NCBI GenBank assembly: GCA_006503475.1
Contig: RSEH01000230.1
Location: 1 to 64,000, forward strand
Source: Stentor roeselii
Lineage: Eukaryota; Ciliophora; Heterotrichea; Heterotrichida; Stentoridae
Length of the DNA stretch: 64,000 bases
Reading direction: 5' to 3'
Part shown: piece by piece, positions 1-10,709 of the stretch
Position numbering within the stretch: the first letter of the stretch is position 1
How the letters are laid out: every line of letters starts with the position of its first letter
Notes under the pieces: model-generated
What the model saw: only the letters and a program-made list of their open reading frames with translations
What the model was told of the DNA's origin: nothing
Databases searched by the model: none
Made by a program: the position numbers and the translations under genes

Positions 1-1905
1 GATAGGGTTTATATGTATTTAATTTGAAGATGCTGGAATTTTATTTATAGATGATATAATTTTTTATTAATAATCATCGATAAAAATACAAATTACTTAT
101 TTGTCAAGCATGTATATTATTAATTTCGTTTTTTTTTTGCAATGCCATAAAATTGAATAGCATATCAAAGTCATGACCTAATCCTTATCCTTAAGCCTCG
201 AAGCTTCTACTCGATCTACTGGATCCTTTGATCCAAGCAATAAAAATCATAAAGAAAAAACTCTAAAATCAAGCCATAGCTTTCTCTCTACTCTTAAAAC
301 TAAAAATACTCGATGACATGGACTATTTTAAATAAACACTTAAAAATCATTGAAAAATTTACTCGATTAATAAAGTAAGTTTATTTTTTGTTTAGAAAAT
401 CACTTTTATTATAGTTTTGAATAAGTTACAAGTAATAATTGAATCCTCTCATGGATAAAAATAAAATTAGAAACTCTTTATCTCTAAAGGACTGAACATT
501 GATTTAATTTAAGGACTTTTAAAATCTTTGTATTTTATTTAAATAAGGTGTTCTGGTAAGTGAGATTGATTTATTGTTAAGGTCTGGGAAAGATAGTAAA
601 AATTGAACTTGAGTCTTTGTTTATTTATGTTTACAAGTTTGAAGATACTTTCTTTAAGTTTTCGAGAAAGAATCATTCTTATAGTTACGATAAAGTTAAA
701 TAAAGGTTTCTTTATTTAATTATCAGATCTTGAAGAATGAGACCTAAATAATTCACTAAATTTAACTTTTTCTTCAGGTCTTCAGATGTGAAATACTTTA
801 ATGATTCAGTTAGTCTAAAAAGCGCTATAAATTGGAAAGAAAATAGTAAAAGTACCTTATTAGCTAATTTAATCCAAATCCTTCCAAAAACAAGTCATTA
901 TAAACCCTCAGACTTTTGAGTATCAATTTTTTTTAAGATTTTAAAATAATCAGAACTTTTTTAAAGTTTTTAGATTTATTTGAAATTAGTTCTAACACCT
1001 GCTTTAGGGAATAAATTTGGAAAATCTTCATATTGAATCTAATATATCCTGTTCGATAATAAAAATATGAAGAAATTTCAAATCGATTCCTGCAGAACGA
1101 GTGAAAAATATAATTGCACCTTTGTTTTGAAGATTTTTTACTATTATTGATTAATGCAACGGTTAATATAATTTAACAAAAGATTTTACTTATATTCATT
1201 TACAGAATCGATTAGTATAGAATAATTATAAGTAATTCTAAAGCTTAAAAACCATATAAAGAGGAAAAAGGAAAAAGTAATCACTACTATTTAGCAGAAA
1301 TTTAAGATCTACTTACTGAAAATTTCACATTTTTCAATCTAAATTAAATTATCCAATATTTATATTTTTTAATTATCATCGACTAGCTAATGTAGTACTT
1401 TATAGAGTTACTTAGAATTTCTAATTAGTGCTCTTTTCTTTGATCAGGAAATCACTGGCAAAAGATGATTTTCATATTCTATATAATTTTTTAATTCTGA
1501 AGTTTATTGCAAAGAACCTCTTCGAATTCAGCCAAAATCCTGATAATAAAGCGATCTTTTAAATATATATTCTTTTGAATATTTTGGAATCATTTGGCTT
1601 TTAGAGTTGATCTATGCAATAAATAAGATTTTAGTTATGAGGTTCAAGGGGATGAAGTGAATAGGTAAGGTTTTATTGACTTGAATGAATTAAAGAAAAG
1701 TGAAAATTAAATAACAAGGAAATATTCTGAAACTATCTTTAGAGAATATAGTTTAGCTTATGAATGTATAACTTTTAAAGGTTTAAATCAACTTATAATA
1801 TCTAAACATCATCGTCTCTGATTTCACAACGATCTTCATTCTTTAAATCAATCTGAAAGAATTTCAACATCGACATTTTCTTTAAAATTGTTTATTCTAT
1901 AAATA
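1..1905. other. AT-rich region without a recognisable gene
   Basis: No long open frame, tRNA-like or rRNA-like sequence was found here. A slightly more GC-rich patch around 165-250 is open for only about 15-20 codons in any frame. The last 30 bases, ending in TCTATAAATA directly before the ATG at 1906, look like the start region of the following gene. The rest may hold the 3' end of a gene to the left or decayed sequence, but nothing supports a specific call. Confidence 0.5.
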
Positions 1906-4900
1906 ATGGAAAAGTGCAATTTTTACTTTTTGCCTAAAGTCCTAAATGTTCTTGCAGGATTCATTGGGCCTATCATCTATTATTATAAAAATCTTACAGA
2001 GAGTACCTTCCAGACTCTTCCCATGATAATTTTAATCCTCATCTTATTGATCCTCTCACTTATCTACTCACTCTTCAGAAAACGTATTCTAGAATCCAAA
2101 TTCATCTCCCGGATGTTATTTTTCCTGGAGATTCACTTCTACCATCGCCAAAAAGTAATGACTTTAAATGAATGGGGATTAATTTTCATTATCATTTCAT
2201 CATTAATCCCAAGTCTAATGATTTCATTTTCCAGTCAAAAATGGTCAGTCATCTTAATCTTCTCAGTAATTCCAGCCATCTACCTTCTTCAATTGCTTGG
2301 TTTTTCATTAAACCGCGGAATCGACAATAAATTATCTCACAATTTGAAGATGCCTGTTCTTTATTTATTACTAATGATTGAAGGGATAACTTTATTAGAG
2401 TTTTTTCAGATAGATTTTTTTGATACTTCGAAATTTGATGCAATTGTTTCAGTTTTAATGGTTTTTGGAGTTGTTCTTTGTGGACTTTTTTATGTTTTTG
2501 TAATGACTTTGAATTTTAGTAAGTGTCTTGCATGTTTTAGTACTTTAGCTATGTACTTGATATTGTTCTTTCAGCTCAGAGATGCAAGTTCTAATGAAAA
2601 TGAAGAAATAATAAAAATTTGCTTGTTTTTGGCAGTTTTGATTCCAGTTTTGCTGATTTGTTCAAGTATCTATGTGAGATATGATATTAATTCAGAGATG
2701 AAAAACTCGATATTTTTAGGGTTTTGGACACTTTTCTATGTGCCTTGTATGAGTATAGTGTCAGAAGACTATGAAAAATCAAAGTTATTAGGAGATATCA
2801 TCAGTTATTCGTTTTTAGCTTCAGGGTTTTATTTTTTGATTTTTGAGATAGTTGCAAGATATAATCAAATAAAGAAAAGAGAAGCTTTAAACTTAATGAT
2901 TTTGTGTTTTTTTTTTATTCCTCTGGGAATTTTAACATGTTTAAGACTCTCTGGAGAAGTTTCATTTGAGGTCTTAATAGCTCTCATTATTTTTATTTCT
3001 ATTTTCTCGGCTGCTGCCCTTATTTATATCCTGATAAAGATATTTCGAAATAGTGAAACAGTAATTCCATGGAAATTAGACAATTCTAAAATACTGGCTA
3101 TTGAAAATAAGTTGATTTTTACTTTCACAAATATTTGGAAGTTTATTTACATTATTTCAGTTTGCTTTCTAACAAGAAGACTGTATATAAATTCAAAAAA
3201 TTTTGATAGTTCAAGCCAACTCCTTGCAAGTCAAGGATTACTAACAATGATAAGTGGGATGATCCACAGTGTGCTAATCGAAAATATAAAATTTTTTGTA
3301 AAAGAGAAAAATCATATTTACCCATCACCAAATAAAATCGCATTCCTTGATAATATCGAACCTTCAACACTAATAAAAAGCTTCAATTCAATAAAGAAAA
3401 AATGGCAAATTAATATTCTCATTTATTTCGCTTTTGTTGAAATCATTAGTTTAGCATGTTTAGCGATATCTCGAATTATAGCTTTTATAATAGTTTTTAA
3501 TTTTATTACAGCCATTTTATCTGTTGTTGCTCTTGAAACTAAACTTAAAACTTGGAACAACGGAGAAAAAATAACTGCTGAATTTTTGGTATTTATTTGG
3601 ACTTTTATTTATGTTCCTTGTGTTTGTGGGTCTTCAGTTATTACAACTTCATCATTTTCTGGAGAAATTGATTCGACTTCTTCACTAATGATTTGTTTTA
3701 TTATTGTTTGTATTTGTATTCAATTTGGACTATTCACAGGAGAACTTTATGAAAATAATTTGAAAATAGAAATTGTTCGTCAAAATATGATATTGAAGGA
3801 AAAAGCATTTTCTTATATTTATAGAAAATTTATTATTGAAAATCTTGAAAAAGTAAGTGAGAATGATATTCAAAAATTGAAGAATAAAGATACAGAAATT
3901 TTAAATAAAGAAAGAATTAAAATTTTTGATATTATTTTTAAGGGAGAAGAACACTTTAATGAATATAAAACCAGTAATCACAAATGCGAACGTTGTTCCA
4001 ATGAAAAAGATCATAAAACAGAAGGTTTTGATAATGAACATAAAATAAATAAACTTATTCTAAACATTCTACTGAAACCTTCTGCTTATAACTTTTGTCA
4101 AAAAATAAAGGAAAGGAATGAAAATGAAGAAGATAATTTTAATGAAAATTTGAGAATTCAAGATCAAGAATTAATAACTTTTAAATCTCTTTTTCGCATG
4201 ACAGATGGTCAACAGGATGTTAAAAAATTTCACTTTAATAATGCTTTGGCAGGGGTATTTCAAGAAGAATTGAAAAACAGAAATATAACAAGAGATGATT
4301 TTTTCATGATTTTCTTAAAAGTAACTCATGATAAATCTCAAGGAGTCACCCAGCATTTTGATGAAAATTTTATATTAAAAGTCCTAGAAGGCCTTACGAA
4401 ATTAATTTATAAAAATGTGAACGAAGAGAACATGCAAAAAATAAAGAAAAAATTATTAGAGAGATATAACAACTACGAAGAACAAAATTCAGAACAAAAT
4501 TTATCTTCACTAGGAAAATTTGTTTCAATTTTATCTACAGCTAACTTAAAAGCTAACTTACTTGTAAAATATGCACTTGATAAATATATTCCTAATGAAA
4601 TATTTTATATTATTTATCCAAGAAATAATGACATAAACAACAACCAAACAAGTGATTGGCAATCTTTTCTTATAAACCTAAAATCTGCACCCGGTGAAAA
4701 GATAGATACGGCTATAGAATACTCTTATTATTTAAGTAGTCTTCTTGTTTTTGCATCACTATTTAACATGTACTCACTTACTTCAGTTGCTTTAACAAAA
4801 GAAATAAAATGGATTGAAGAGAAAACTCCTTTATCAACAGTAGTAGTTCCTTCTGAGAGTAACTGGCAGACTTCATTAATATATAGTTTCACTTTGATTG

Positions 4901-5907
4901 GGTTATTCTTTGTTGTAACACTTATTTTATATATACTTATTAAGAATCAAATAAAAGCACCGAAATTTGTAACAAATATGGGAAATTCTATTATGAAACT
5001 TATTTCATCAGGTTTACTTGTTGAAAATCTTATTTTTTTATTATCGAATCTGATATGTGAGTCAAAAAATGGGAAACTTCACATCAAAGATAATGAAATG
5101 ATTGAATGTATGAGTTCAGACCATTTAATTTTGATGATATTTTCTATTGTTATTTTTTTGGTTTACTTTTTCTTGGCTCAATTATTTTACCCAAGTTTTT
5201 ATAAATTGAGTACAAAACATGAGTATTATTTTAACATTGAGATTCATTTTAAAGTAATTTACTCGGTTATAGTTAGTTGTATTAGTAACGATTTATTAGG
5301 GTTTAAACTTGTTTTATGTTTAATGTTGGGTTTGGCGCTTTTAGGGAATATTATTTACAGGATTAGAAACGAAATGGAAAATAAAGATAAGTTTAAAAGT
5401 GATTTATTTGAATATTGTGTTGTTGTTTGGATTTATGTGTGGGCACTTTTAATCTACTATAATATCGGAATTCGTTACGGGTTTGCTATTTTAATCTTCA
5501 CTATTTTTTTTTACTTATCCGCAAAGCTTTTTGAGTGTTTTAAAAAATTATTCTATAATATATGTTGCAAATGTAAAAAATTATTCAAAAAATGCTCTAA
5601 AATAAAAAAATGTTGCAAAAGAAATTCAAAGAATGGAAACTCGAATTCTATCTGTTCTTGTTGCAAAAATACAAGCGGCTCAAATTGTTGTAAAAAATTG
5701 TTTGAAAAATGCCGTAAAAAAAAACAAGTAAAAATTACTGTTAAAAGTGAAAAAACATCTGCAAATAAATCTCTAAATCAGTCAACGCCAGTCAGTGTTT
5801 CAAATAGATCCCAGAGAAACCTCCAGAATAAATCTTCAAATGACAAAACATCACATGAAAATAAAAGAACACCAAAAAAAGAAATAAATTTAGTTAGAGT
5901 TAAGTAA
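1906..5907 (+). CDS. Large polytopic membrane protein, function unknown
   Basis: A 1333-residue uninterrupted frame. Roughly the first 620 residues are a dense series of hydrophobic segments, well over ten predicted membrane spans. A hydrophilic, probably cytosolic region follows (about 620-920), with a small Cys cluster (CERC...) near residue 690. A second membrane block spans about 920-1215. The C-terminal tail (about 1220-1333) is first rich in Cys and Lys (repeated CCK/CKK clusters, candidates for palmitoylation or metal binding) and then in Ser, Lys and Asn. No transporter, channel or cyclase motif was recognised. The start is chosen because ATGG follows TCTATAAATA. It is large for a ciliate membrane protein and may belong to a lineage-restricted family; a channel or sensor is possible but only a guess. 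Confidence 0.75.
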   Translation: MEKCNFYFLPKVLNVLAGFIGPIIYYYKNLTESTFQTLPMIILILILLILSLIYSLFRKRILESKFISRMLFFLEIHFYHRQKVMTLNEWGLIFIIISSLIPSLMISFSSQKWSVILIFSVIPAIYLLQLLGFSLNRGIDNKLSHNLKMPVLYLLLMIEGITLLEFFQIDFFDTSKFDAIVSVLMVFGVVLCGLFYVFVMTLNFSKCLACFSTLAMYLILFFQLRDASSNENEEIIKICLFLAVLIPVLLICSSIYVRYDINSEMKNSIFLGFWTLFYVPCMSIVSEDYEKSKLLGDIISYSFLASGFYFLIFEIVARYNQIKKREALNLMILCFFFIPLGILTCLRLSGEVSFEVLIALIIFISIFSAAALIYILIKIFRNSETVIPWKLDNSKILAIENKLIFTFTNIWKFIYIISVCFLTRRLYINSKNFDSSSQLLASQGLLTMISGMIHSVLIENIKFFVKEKNHIYPSPNKIAFLDNIEPSTLIKSFNSIKKKWQINILIYFAFVEIISLACLAISRIIAFIIVFNFITAILSVVALETKLKTWNNGEKITAEFLVFIWTFIYVPCVCGSSVITTSSFSGEIDSTSSLMICFIIVCICIQFGLFTGELYENNLKIEIVRQNMILKEKAFSYIYRKFIIENLEKVSENDIQKLKNKDTEILNKERIKIFDIIFKGEEHFNEYKTSNHKCERCSNEKDHKTEGFDNEHKINKLILNILLKPSAYNFCQKIKERNENEEDNFNENLRIQDQELITFKSLFRMTDGQQDVKKFHFNNALAGVFQEELKNRNITRDDFFMIFLKVTHDKSQGVTQHFDENFILKVLEGLTKLIYKNVNEENMQKIKKKLLERYNNYEEQNSEQNLSSLGKFVSILSTANLKANLLVKYALDKYIPNEIFYIIYPRNNDINNNQTSDWQSFLINLKSAPGEKIDTAIEYSYYLSSLLVFASLFNMYSLTSVALTKEIKWIEEKTPLSTVVVPSESNWQTSLIYSFTLIGLFFVVTLILYILIKNQIKAPKFVTNMGNSIMKLISSGLLVENLIFLLSNLICESKNGKLHIKDNEMIECMSSDHLILMIFSIVIFLVYFFLAQLFYPSFYKLSTKHEYYFNIEIHFKVIYSVIVSCISNDLLGFKLVLCLMLGLALLGNIIYRIRNEMENKDKFKSDLFEYCVVVWIYVWALLIYYNIGIRYGFAILIFTIFFYLSAKLFECFKKLFYNICCKCKKLFKKCSKIKKCCKRNSKNGNSNSICSCCKNTSGSNCCKKLFEKCRKKKQVKITVKSEKTSANKSLNQSTPVSVSNRSQRNLQNKSSNDKTSHENKRTPKKEINLVRVK

Positions 5908-6397
5908 ATTATCTTAGATTTTAGTTAGATTTGGTTCTTTAGAATTTTATGATAAATTAATAATTGATAGTAGATTCAAGGATTTACTCTATTTTTTTTT
6001 CATCATTAATCTATGAATCATTCATGATTCATGTTTTGATGTTAGATAATAAATCGAAAATAAATGATTACTGAAATTTCTTAATACTGAGTTTTAGAAA
6101 TTACTTTTAAGCTTCTCTTTAAAATCTTTTGATAAATAAAGAAAAAAAATTGAAAATCCCGAGAGCCAGTCTTGAAAATTTTTCAAAATCTTCATTAATT
6201 TTTCTAATCTAATTGAAAAATTTCCTTTATAATACAAATGCATCATCTTCATTCATTTCTTTATGAGAATATTTCAAAACCCTCTGCTTTCTCTCGGTTC
6301 TTAAAATAATATCTTTCATAAAAATCCTCAAATTAATAACACAACAAATCAATTCCCACCAAAACTCACTCAACCTCCTTAATCACCATCTCCTTAA
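5908..6397. other. Convergent intergenic region
   Basis: An AT-rich gap between the 3' ends of two converging genes. It contains T and A runs that could serve as 3' UTR or polyadenylation sequence. No open frame or structured RNA was recognised. Confidence 0.5.
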
Positions 6398-7234
6398 TTA
6401 TTTATTTAAAACAAGATGCACAATATACTCTCCACTAAAGCAAAAATTCAAAGCAGCTTCCTGTGCAAATCTCCAAATTTCCTCCTTTCTCCCCTCAAAG
6501 CACTTCACAAATTCCAAAATCTCATTCATATCATTTTCCACATCACTTCGAAGTCCTTCCGCACATAAAATCAATTTTCTGATATTTTTTTCACTTTTCT
6601 TAAAATCCTTCTCTTCTCCTTCATCAGGTTGAAAGTTTTCATAACTTTCCAAAAGACTTTGAAACTTTAAAATGACTTTCTTAAGCTTTTGCATTTTTTT
6701 CAAATGAAAAGCTTGAAAGACACTAGAAAGACTTTCCCAGCTTTTTAAAATTAAAGAAGTGTCATTATTAGTCTTCACATTTACAATGAGAAAAGGAGGT
6801 TCACTTAACAAAACGACTTCTGAATCGAAATTCACTCCTGAAGCCAGAACTGAAACAAGAAGAATGAAAATCCCGTCGATTATTGAATAGTTTTCAATGC
6901 AGCAACCATGAGTTGTTTCTGAGAAGAAGCTGAAGGAAGTTTTGAATAAGTTCCAAGACTTTTTTATGAATTTTATGTTTTTCTTGTAGGATGTCAGTGA
7001 TGGGTTGTTTTCGCATGACTCGGAAAGAGAAGATGGGAAGAGATCTTGGAATTCTTCGAAGATTTTTAACTTTAGACAGAGTTTTTCTTTGAATTCGGAG
7101 TTGTATATTAGGTGGATTGTACCTCGTGAGGTGGGAAGGGAATTTTTTTTGGTTAGGTCGGATGAGATACGAGACTTGTCAATAATCGGTTTTATAAAAC
7201 TCTTCCTTGGTTTAGAGGGAATACAGCAACCCAT
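6398..7234 (-). CDS. Lipid-anchored MGCC protein, unknown function
   Basis: A 278-residue protein beginning MGCCIPSKPRK. Gly2 followed by Cys3-Cys4 and basic residues is a textbook dual N-myristoylation/palmitoylation signal, so attachment to the cytosolic face of a membrane is likely. Residues about 120-165 contain a hydrophobic stretch around a Val/Leu-rich segment. The C-terminal half is mostly helical and charged (about 175-240, Lys/Glu rich). No catalytic motif was recognised. The start follows an A/T-rich leader (TTTAAAATTA before ATGG). It is one of two MGCC proteins in the window (see 58303-59178), though the two do not look homologous beyond the anchor. Confidence 0.7.
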   Translation of the reverse strand: MGCCIPSKPRKSFIKPIIDKSRISSDLTKKNSLPTSRGTIHLIYNSEFKEKLCLKLKIFEEFQDLFPSSLSESCENNPSLTSYKKNIKFIKKSWNLFKTSFSFFSETTHGCCIENYSIIDGIFILLVSVLASGVNFDSEVVLLSEPPFLIVNVKTNNDTSLILKSWESLSSVFQAFHLKKMQKLKKVILKFQSLLESYENFQPDEGEEKDFKKSEKNIRKLILCAEGLRSDVENDMNEILEFVKCFEGRKEEIWRFAQEAALNFCFSGEYIVHLVLNK

Positions 7235-7398
7235 TAATTTTAAATAGAAAATTCAAACAATCCAATAATACCAACAAAATATCCCAAAAATAAACTTCCT
7301 AAAATTCTGATAAACTCCACAATCCAATTCCTTTAAAATCCGTCCAAAACCCCCATACACATAAAATAAACCACGCAAAAACCCTCTATTAAATATTC

Positions 7399-8724
7399 TT
7401 ACACCACCGCAGTTTCAGCAAGTCTCCTTTCCTTCAACTTCCCAACAAGAGCAAGTAAAACCGAAGTCGGATGTTGTTGTAAAGTCTGAGTCCCTAAATA
7501 ATTAATGATATCCTCATCATTCAACTCAACCCTTTCACCTTCAAAGTTAACTTCATCAAGTCTTGTCTTCAAAATTCTTTCAATTCTTTCTTCATATTCA
7601 ACTTTTAACTCTCTAGTTTTTCTGAGTTTATCTTCAAGTTCAGGACTAGTTTTTAACTTTTTAACAGTGATTAGTTCTTCTTCTGGTTCTTCATTTATAG
7701 GTGCACTGGTCCTGCCTTTTGATTGAGGCCAATTTACGCTTATTTGAGAGTTTTTTTTTATGTCTAAGGCTTCTGGAGGTGCTGGTTTTACGATGTTTCT
7801 TCCTGAGTACCAAGTCATTACTCCTAACACCCAGGATAGAAGAGTTGCTGCTGGAAGAGAGACTCTTGTTAAGTTTTCACTTGTTAACTTCTGGTTTTCT
7901 TTTAAAAGGTTTCGGACTGTTTGAGCTTGACGCTTTGATATTTTGTAAACGTCGATCATTCCTAATTCGATTTTAAAGGTACGGCTGTCTAGCATTTCTT
8001 TTATGTTGTTCCAGGTACTTGCGTTGTAACCTTTTAGGATGCAGACCATTTGAAGAACTTTTAGAACCAGAGGATTAGTAGAGCTACTCCTAAGTTCAAT
8101 AATATCAGACTGACTAAGTGCCCTCAAAGAAGTTTCAACCTGATTAACAGCATTATAAAGTTCAGACTCACTAACCCCCGGATCATCAGTACTTTGAGTC
8201 TGAATCACTCCAGGTCTATCAGCCAAGAAATGTCTTGGCCTGACACTTGCCCTAGGTTCAGGTTTCCTAACAGCAGGTATGACTTCACTATTAAAATTCG
8301 TGGAATTCAAAATTTTTTTCCTTTCATTAGTTTTGAGGTCAAATGACTTTGAATGTAAAGTCAAAAGTAAATCACGGGCACTATCAAGAATTACTTTAAA
8401 AATTTCAGTGCCTTGTCTTCCAATATGTCCATAGTCCCATAAAAAAACGATGAGGACTAAATTGTCAGCGTTCATTCTTTCTAACATGTGAAGTAACTTC
8501 TCCCCGGCACCTATCAGGCTACCGTCGTCGTAACCTTCTTCGTTTTCTGTTCGAAATGCAAGGATTTTGTCTGTCACGTTTGAAAGTTTCGTGTCTTTGC
8601 TTAGAAGGCTTAGAACGTGTTCTAACTGGTCGGGGGAAAAGAGTGAGCAGCAGTAGGATTGAAGTTTTACTTTGCCGTGGAAGGATTTTGTCCCAAATAG
8701 AAGACTTTTACTGATTTCTTCCAT
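7399..8724 (-). CDS. IMPACT-domain protein fused to a dynein-stalk-like helical domain
   Basis: A 441-residue protein. Residues about 10-125 match the IMPACT/UPF0029 fold (ribosomal-S5-like): KSFHGKV near the start, the DDGSLIGAG signature (usual DDGExxAG) and a VFLWDYG segment equivalent to the family VSRYYGG. Residues about 205-310 resemble the microtubule-binding stalk domain of dynein heavy chains: STWNNIKEML, an IELGMIDVYKIS segment and SLPAATLLSWVLGV, which parallels the dynein SxAAxxLxxWV motif. No AAA+ ATPase modules are present, so it is not a dynein motor. The tail (about 350-441) is charged, with a probable coiled coil. IMPACT proteins regulate translation through GCN1 in other eukaryotes; the stalk-like part suggests a cytoskeletal partner, which is inference. 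Confidence 0.65.
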   Translation of the reverse strand: MEEISKSLLFGTKSFHGKVKLQSYCCSLFSPDQLEHVLSLLSKDTKLSNVTDKILAFRTENEEGYDDGSLIGAGEKLLHMLERMNADNLVLIVFLWDYGHIGRQGTEIFKVILDSARDLLLTLHSKSFDLKTNERKKILNSTNFNSEVIPAVRKPEPRASVRPRHFLADRPGVIQTQSTDDPGVSESELYNAVNQVETSLRALSQSDIIELRSSSTNPLVLKVLQMVCILKGYNASTWNNIKEMLDSRTFKIELGMIDVYKISKRQAQTVRNLLKENQKLTSENLTRVSLPAATLLSWVLGVMTWYSGRNIVKPAPPEALDIKKNSQISVNWPQSKGRTSAPINEEPEEELITVKKLKTSPELEDKLRKTRELKVEYEERIERILKTRLDEVNFEGERVELNDEDIINYLGTQTLQQHPTSVLLALVGKLKERRLAETAVV

Positions 8725-8884
8725 TATTTAAAGTAAGAAGTTGTTGAGGAGTATGGATTTTTGGGTTATTTGGGGTAGGTTTTTTTGGATGATGGTTTTA
8801 GGTTTAGGATTATTTTGATGATAAAAACCCTTCAAGCTATAACCCTTCCACTAACCCCAAAAATCTATCCATTTAAAGCCTATC

Positions 8885-10702
8885 TTAATTCCCCTTTACC
8901 CTCAAAGCAAGTTCTTGAATTTTATTAACAGCAATTTCTTGAATTTTAAGATACACATCATTACTAACAGTCAAAGAAGACAAAGGAACAGGTTCTCCAT
9001 GACAGTCAGTAAGTCTCACAGCGAATCTTTGAGCTCCACTTTTAACATCTTCAGAAAAACTTTCAGGTTCATGAAGAAGATCATTTCCAGTTTCAAAAGT
9101 ATTCCTTTCACAATTCTGTTCAACAGCAGCAAGTTCATTTTCAAGTCGAGTGACATCAGCTCTAAGTTTATTTATTTCTCTTTGAAGGGAAAAGTTGTTT
9201 TTTTCATATGTTTGAATTGACAGGACCTGGTCTTTTATTTTTTCTTGAGTTTCTTGAAGAATTTTCACGTCTTCTAAAGCTTTTGAATAAGAAACTCCTT
9301 CTGAAGGAGGAAAGGATCGAAGGGTTTTCAGGTAGTTTATTGTGGTTTGGTTTGAGGAACTTAAGGAGTAGTAAAAGTTTGGTTTTATTTGCATCAACTC
9401 TGAGTAGAATTGGCTTAGACTGCTGGGAATCTGTTGAAGGTCTTTTTGAAGACTTTCTGTTATTACTTCTTGTTCTTTTAAATTGCTTTTTAAACGGAGG
9501 GTCTTGTCGAGAGCAAGTCGTGAAGATAGCAAATGAACCAACTCAGTAATTTCAGACACCAACAAATGACAACATTCTTGTATCCGATGCCAAAAGCTCT
9601 GAACACTAGCTCCACCAACATGAAAAAACGTTAAAATCCTGACAAGAGTTCTCGAAACTTTCAAAAATCCCTTCTGCATCTCCTGATTAACCTTAAAAAT
9701 CTTGGAAGGTTCTTCAACAGTGAGTGTCTGATGATCCAATTCCAAAACAACGAGTCTAAAAAAGTAAAAAATCGATTTTTCCAATTTTTTCAGATCTTTA
9801 AGCAGTTCTTTATTGACCCCTTGAGCAAAGCTTTTAAGACATTTTTCAAAATCCGCAGAAAGTACAAGTGACTGACTTTGAATCAAAGAAACAATTTTCT
9901 TTACAGAAGAAAGAGAAGAAATATGTAAAGCATTCAACCTGGTGCAGTACTTAACCCAAAAATCATTGATAAAAGGTGCAGAAGCCAAAAGTGCAAGGTG
10001 GACCTTTCCCATCCATTCATTCTGTTTAAACTGAAGATTTTTACTATACCTTCCAGGTACCCACTTGATAAACTTATCAAAATCAGTCATATCTAAAGAA
10101 CAGGCATTTCTAAGTTTCCCTTCTAAAAATGAAACTTTCATCTTAAGTTCCGTGATAGTCTTCAAGTAAAAATTTTGCATCTCTACAATTTCTCGATTTT
10201 TCTCATCAATCACTGCAAGATTTTCCCTCTTTTCACGTATAAGGTCCTGAAGGCATCTCTGGTATTGAACGATTTCAAGACCTTGAGTTTCTATTCGAAA
10301 AGCGGACTCCCTTATCAAGTCTTCCGCATTTGAAAGTCTTTCTTTAATACTTGCAAGTTTTGACTTAAATTTTTGACGATTTTCGAAAATCTTGATGTGA
10401 ACTTGTTCATTTTCAGAGATTTTATTAGCGAGTTCTTCTTCTAGGACTTGTAAACGATCGTCTTTACTTTTGCCCCACCAAAGGCCCCATTGAGAGGTTT
10501 TTCGGTCATTTTGGAGACTTTCACATTTATGGACTAGTTGATTGTTGTATATTTGAAGAGCTTCTACTTCTTCTGATCGTCTTTTTAAGGTTTTTTCAGT
10601 TTCTTGGAGATGGTCTGAAAGGCGAAGGTTTTCGGATTTTATGAAGTTGATTTGCTTTTGAAGAGATGCTTTTTCTGCTAGAAGTTTCGAGACTTCTTCC
10701 AT
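8885..10702 (-). CDS. PPP1R21-like coiled-coil protein (FERRY complex subunit Fy-2 homologue)
   Basis: 605 residues. It has an N-terminal coiled coil (about 1-65), a second coil (about 80-200) containing NKISENEQVHIKIFE, close to the EENERLHIQFFE segment of human PPP1R21, and a helical middle domain (about 205-440). A NYLKTLRS...VSYSKALEDVKIL block near 465-490 parallels the YMKSLRK...VPYEEALANRRIL segment of PPP1R21. The final NKIQELALRV matches the family's last helix. The order of these blocks is the same as in the animal protein. In animals PPP1R21 is part of the FERRY Rab5-effector complex linking mRNAs to early endosomes; that role here is inferred from the family. Its start codon lies only 7 bp from that of the divergent gene at 10710. 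Confidence 0.65.
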   Translation of the reverse strand: MEEVSKLLAEKASLQKQINFIKSENLRLSDHLQETEKTLKRRSEEVEALQIYNNQLVHKCESLQNDRKTSQWGLWWGKSKDDRLQVLEEELANKISENEQVHIKIFENRQKFKSKLASIKERLSNAEDLIRESAFRIETQGLEIVQYQRCLQDLIREKRENLAVIDEKNREIVEMQNFYLKTITELKMKVSFLEGKLRNACSLDMTDFDKFIKWVPGRYSKNLQFKQNEWMGKVHLALLASAPFINDFWVKYCTRLNALHISSLSSVKKIVSLIQSQSLVLSADFEKCLKSFAQGVNKELLKDLKKLEKSIFYFFRLVVLELDHQTLTVEEPSKIFKVNQEMQKGFLKVSRTLVRILTFFHVGGASVQSFWHRIQECCHLLVSEITELVHLLSSRLALDKTLRLKSNLKEQEVITESLQKDLQQIPSSLSQFYSELMQIKPNFYYSLSSSNQTTINYLKTLRSFPPSEGVSYSKALEDVKILQETQEKIKDQVLSIQTYEKNNFSLQREINKLRADVTRLENELAAVEQNCERNTFETGNDLLHEPESFSEDVKSGAQRFAVRLTDCHGEPVPLSSLTVSNDVYLKIQEIAVNKIQELALRVKGN

Positions 10703-10709
10703 TATTATT
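10703..10709. promoter_or_regulatory. 7-bp divergent intergenic spacer
   Basis: The start codons of the minus-strand gene (10702) and the plus-strand gene (10710) are separated only by TATTATT. Core promoter and 5' leader elements for both genes must lie within, or extend into, the opposite coding sequence. Confidence 0.6.

Noticed and set aside
165-250. tRNA-like patch
   Set aside because: No cloverleaf or T-loop GTTCRANNC could be made on either strand.
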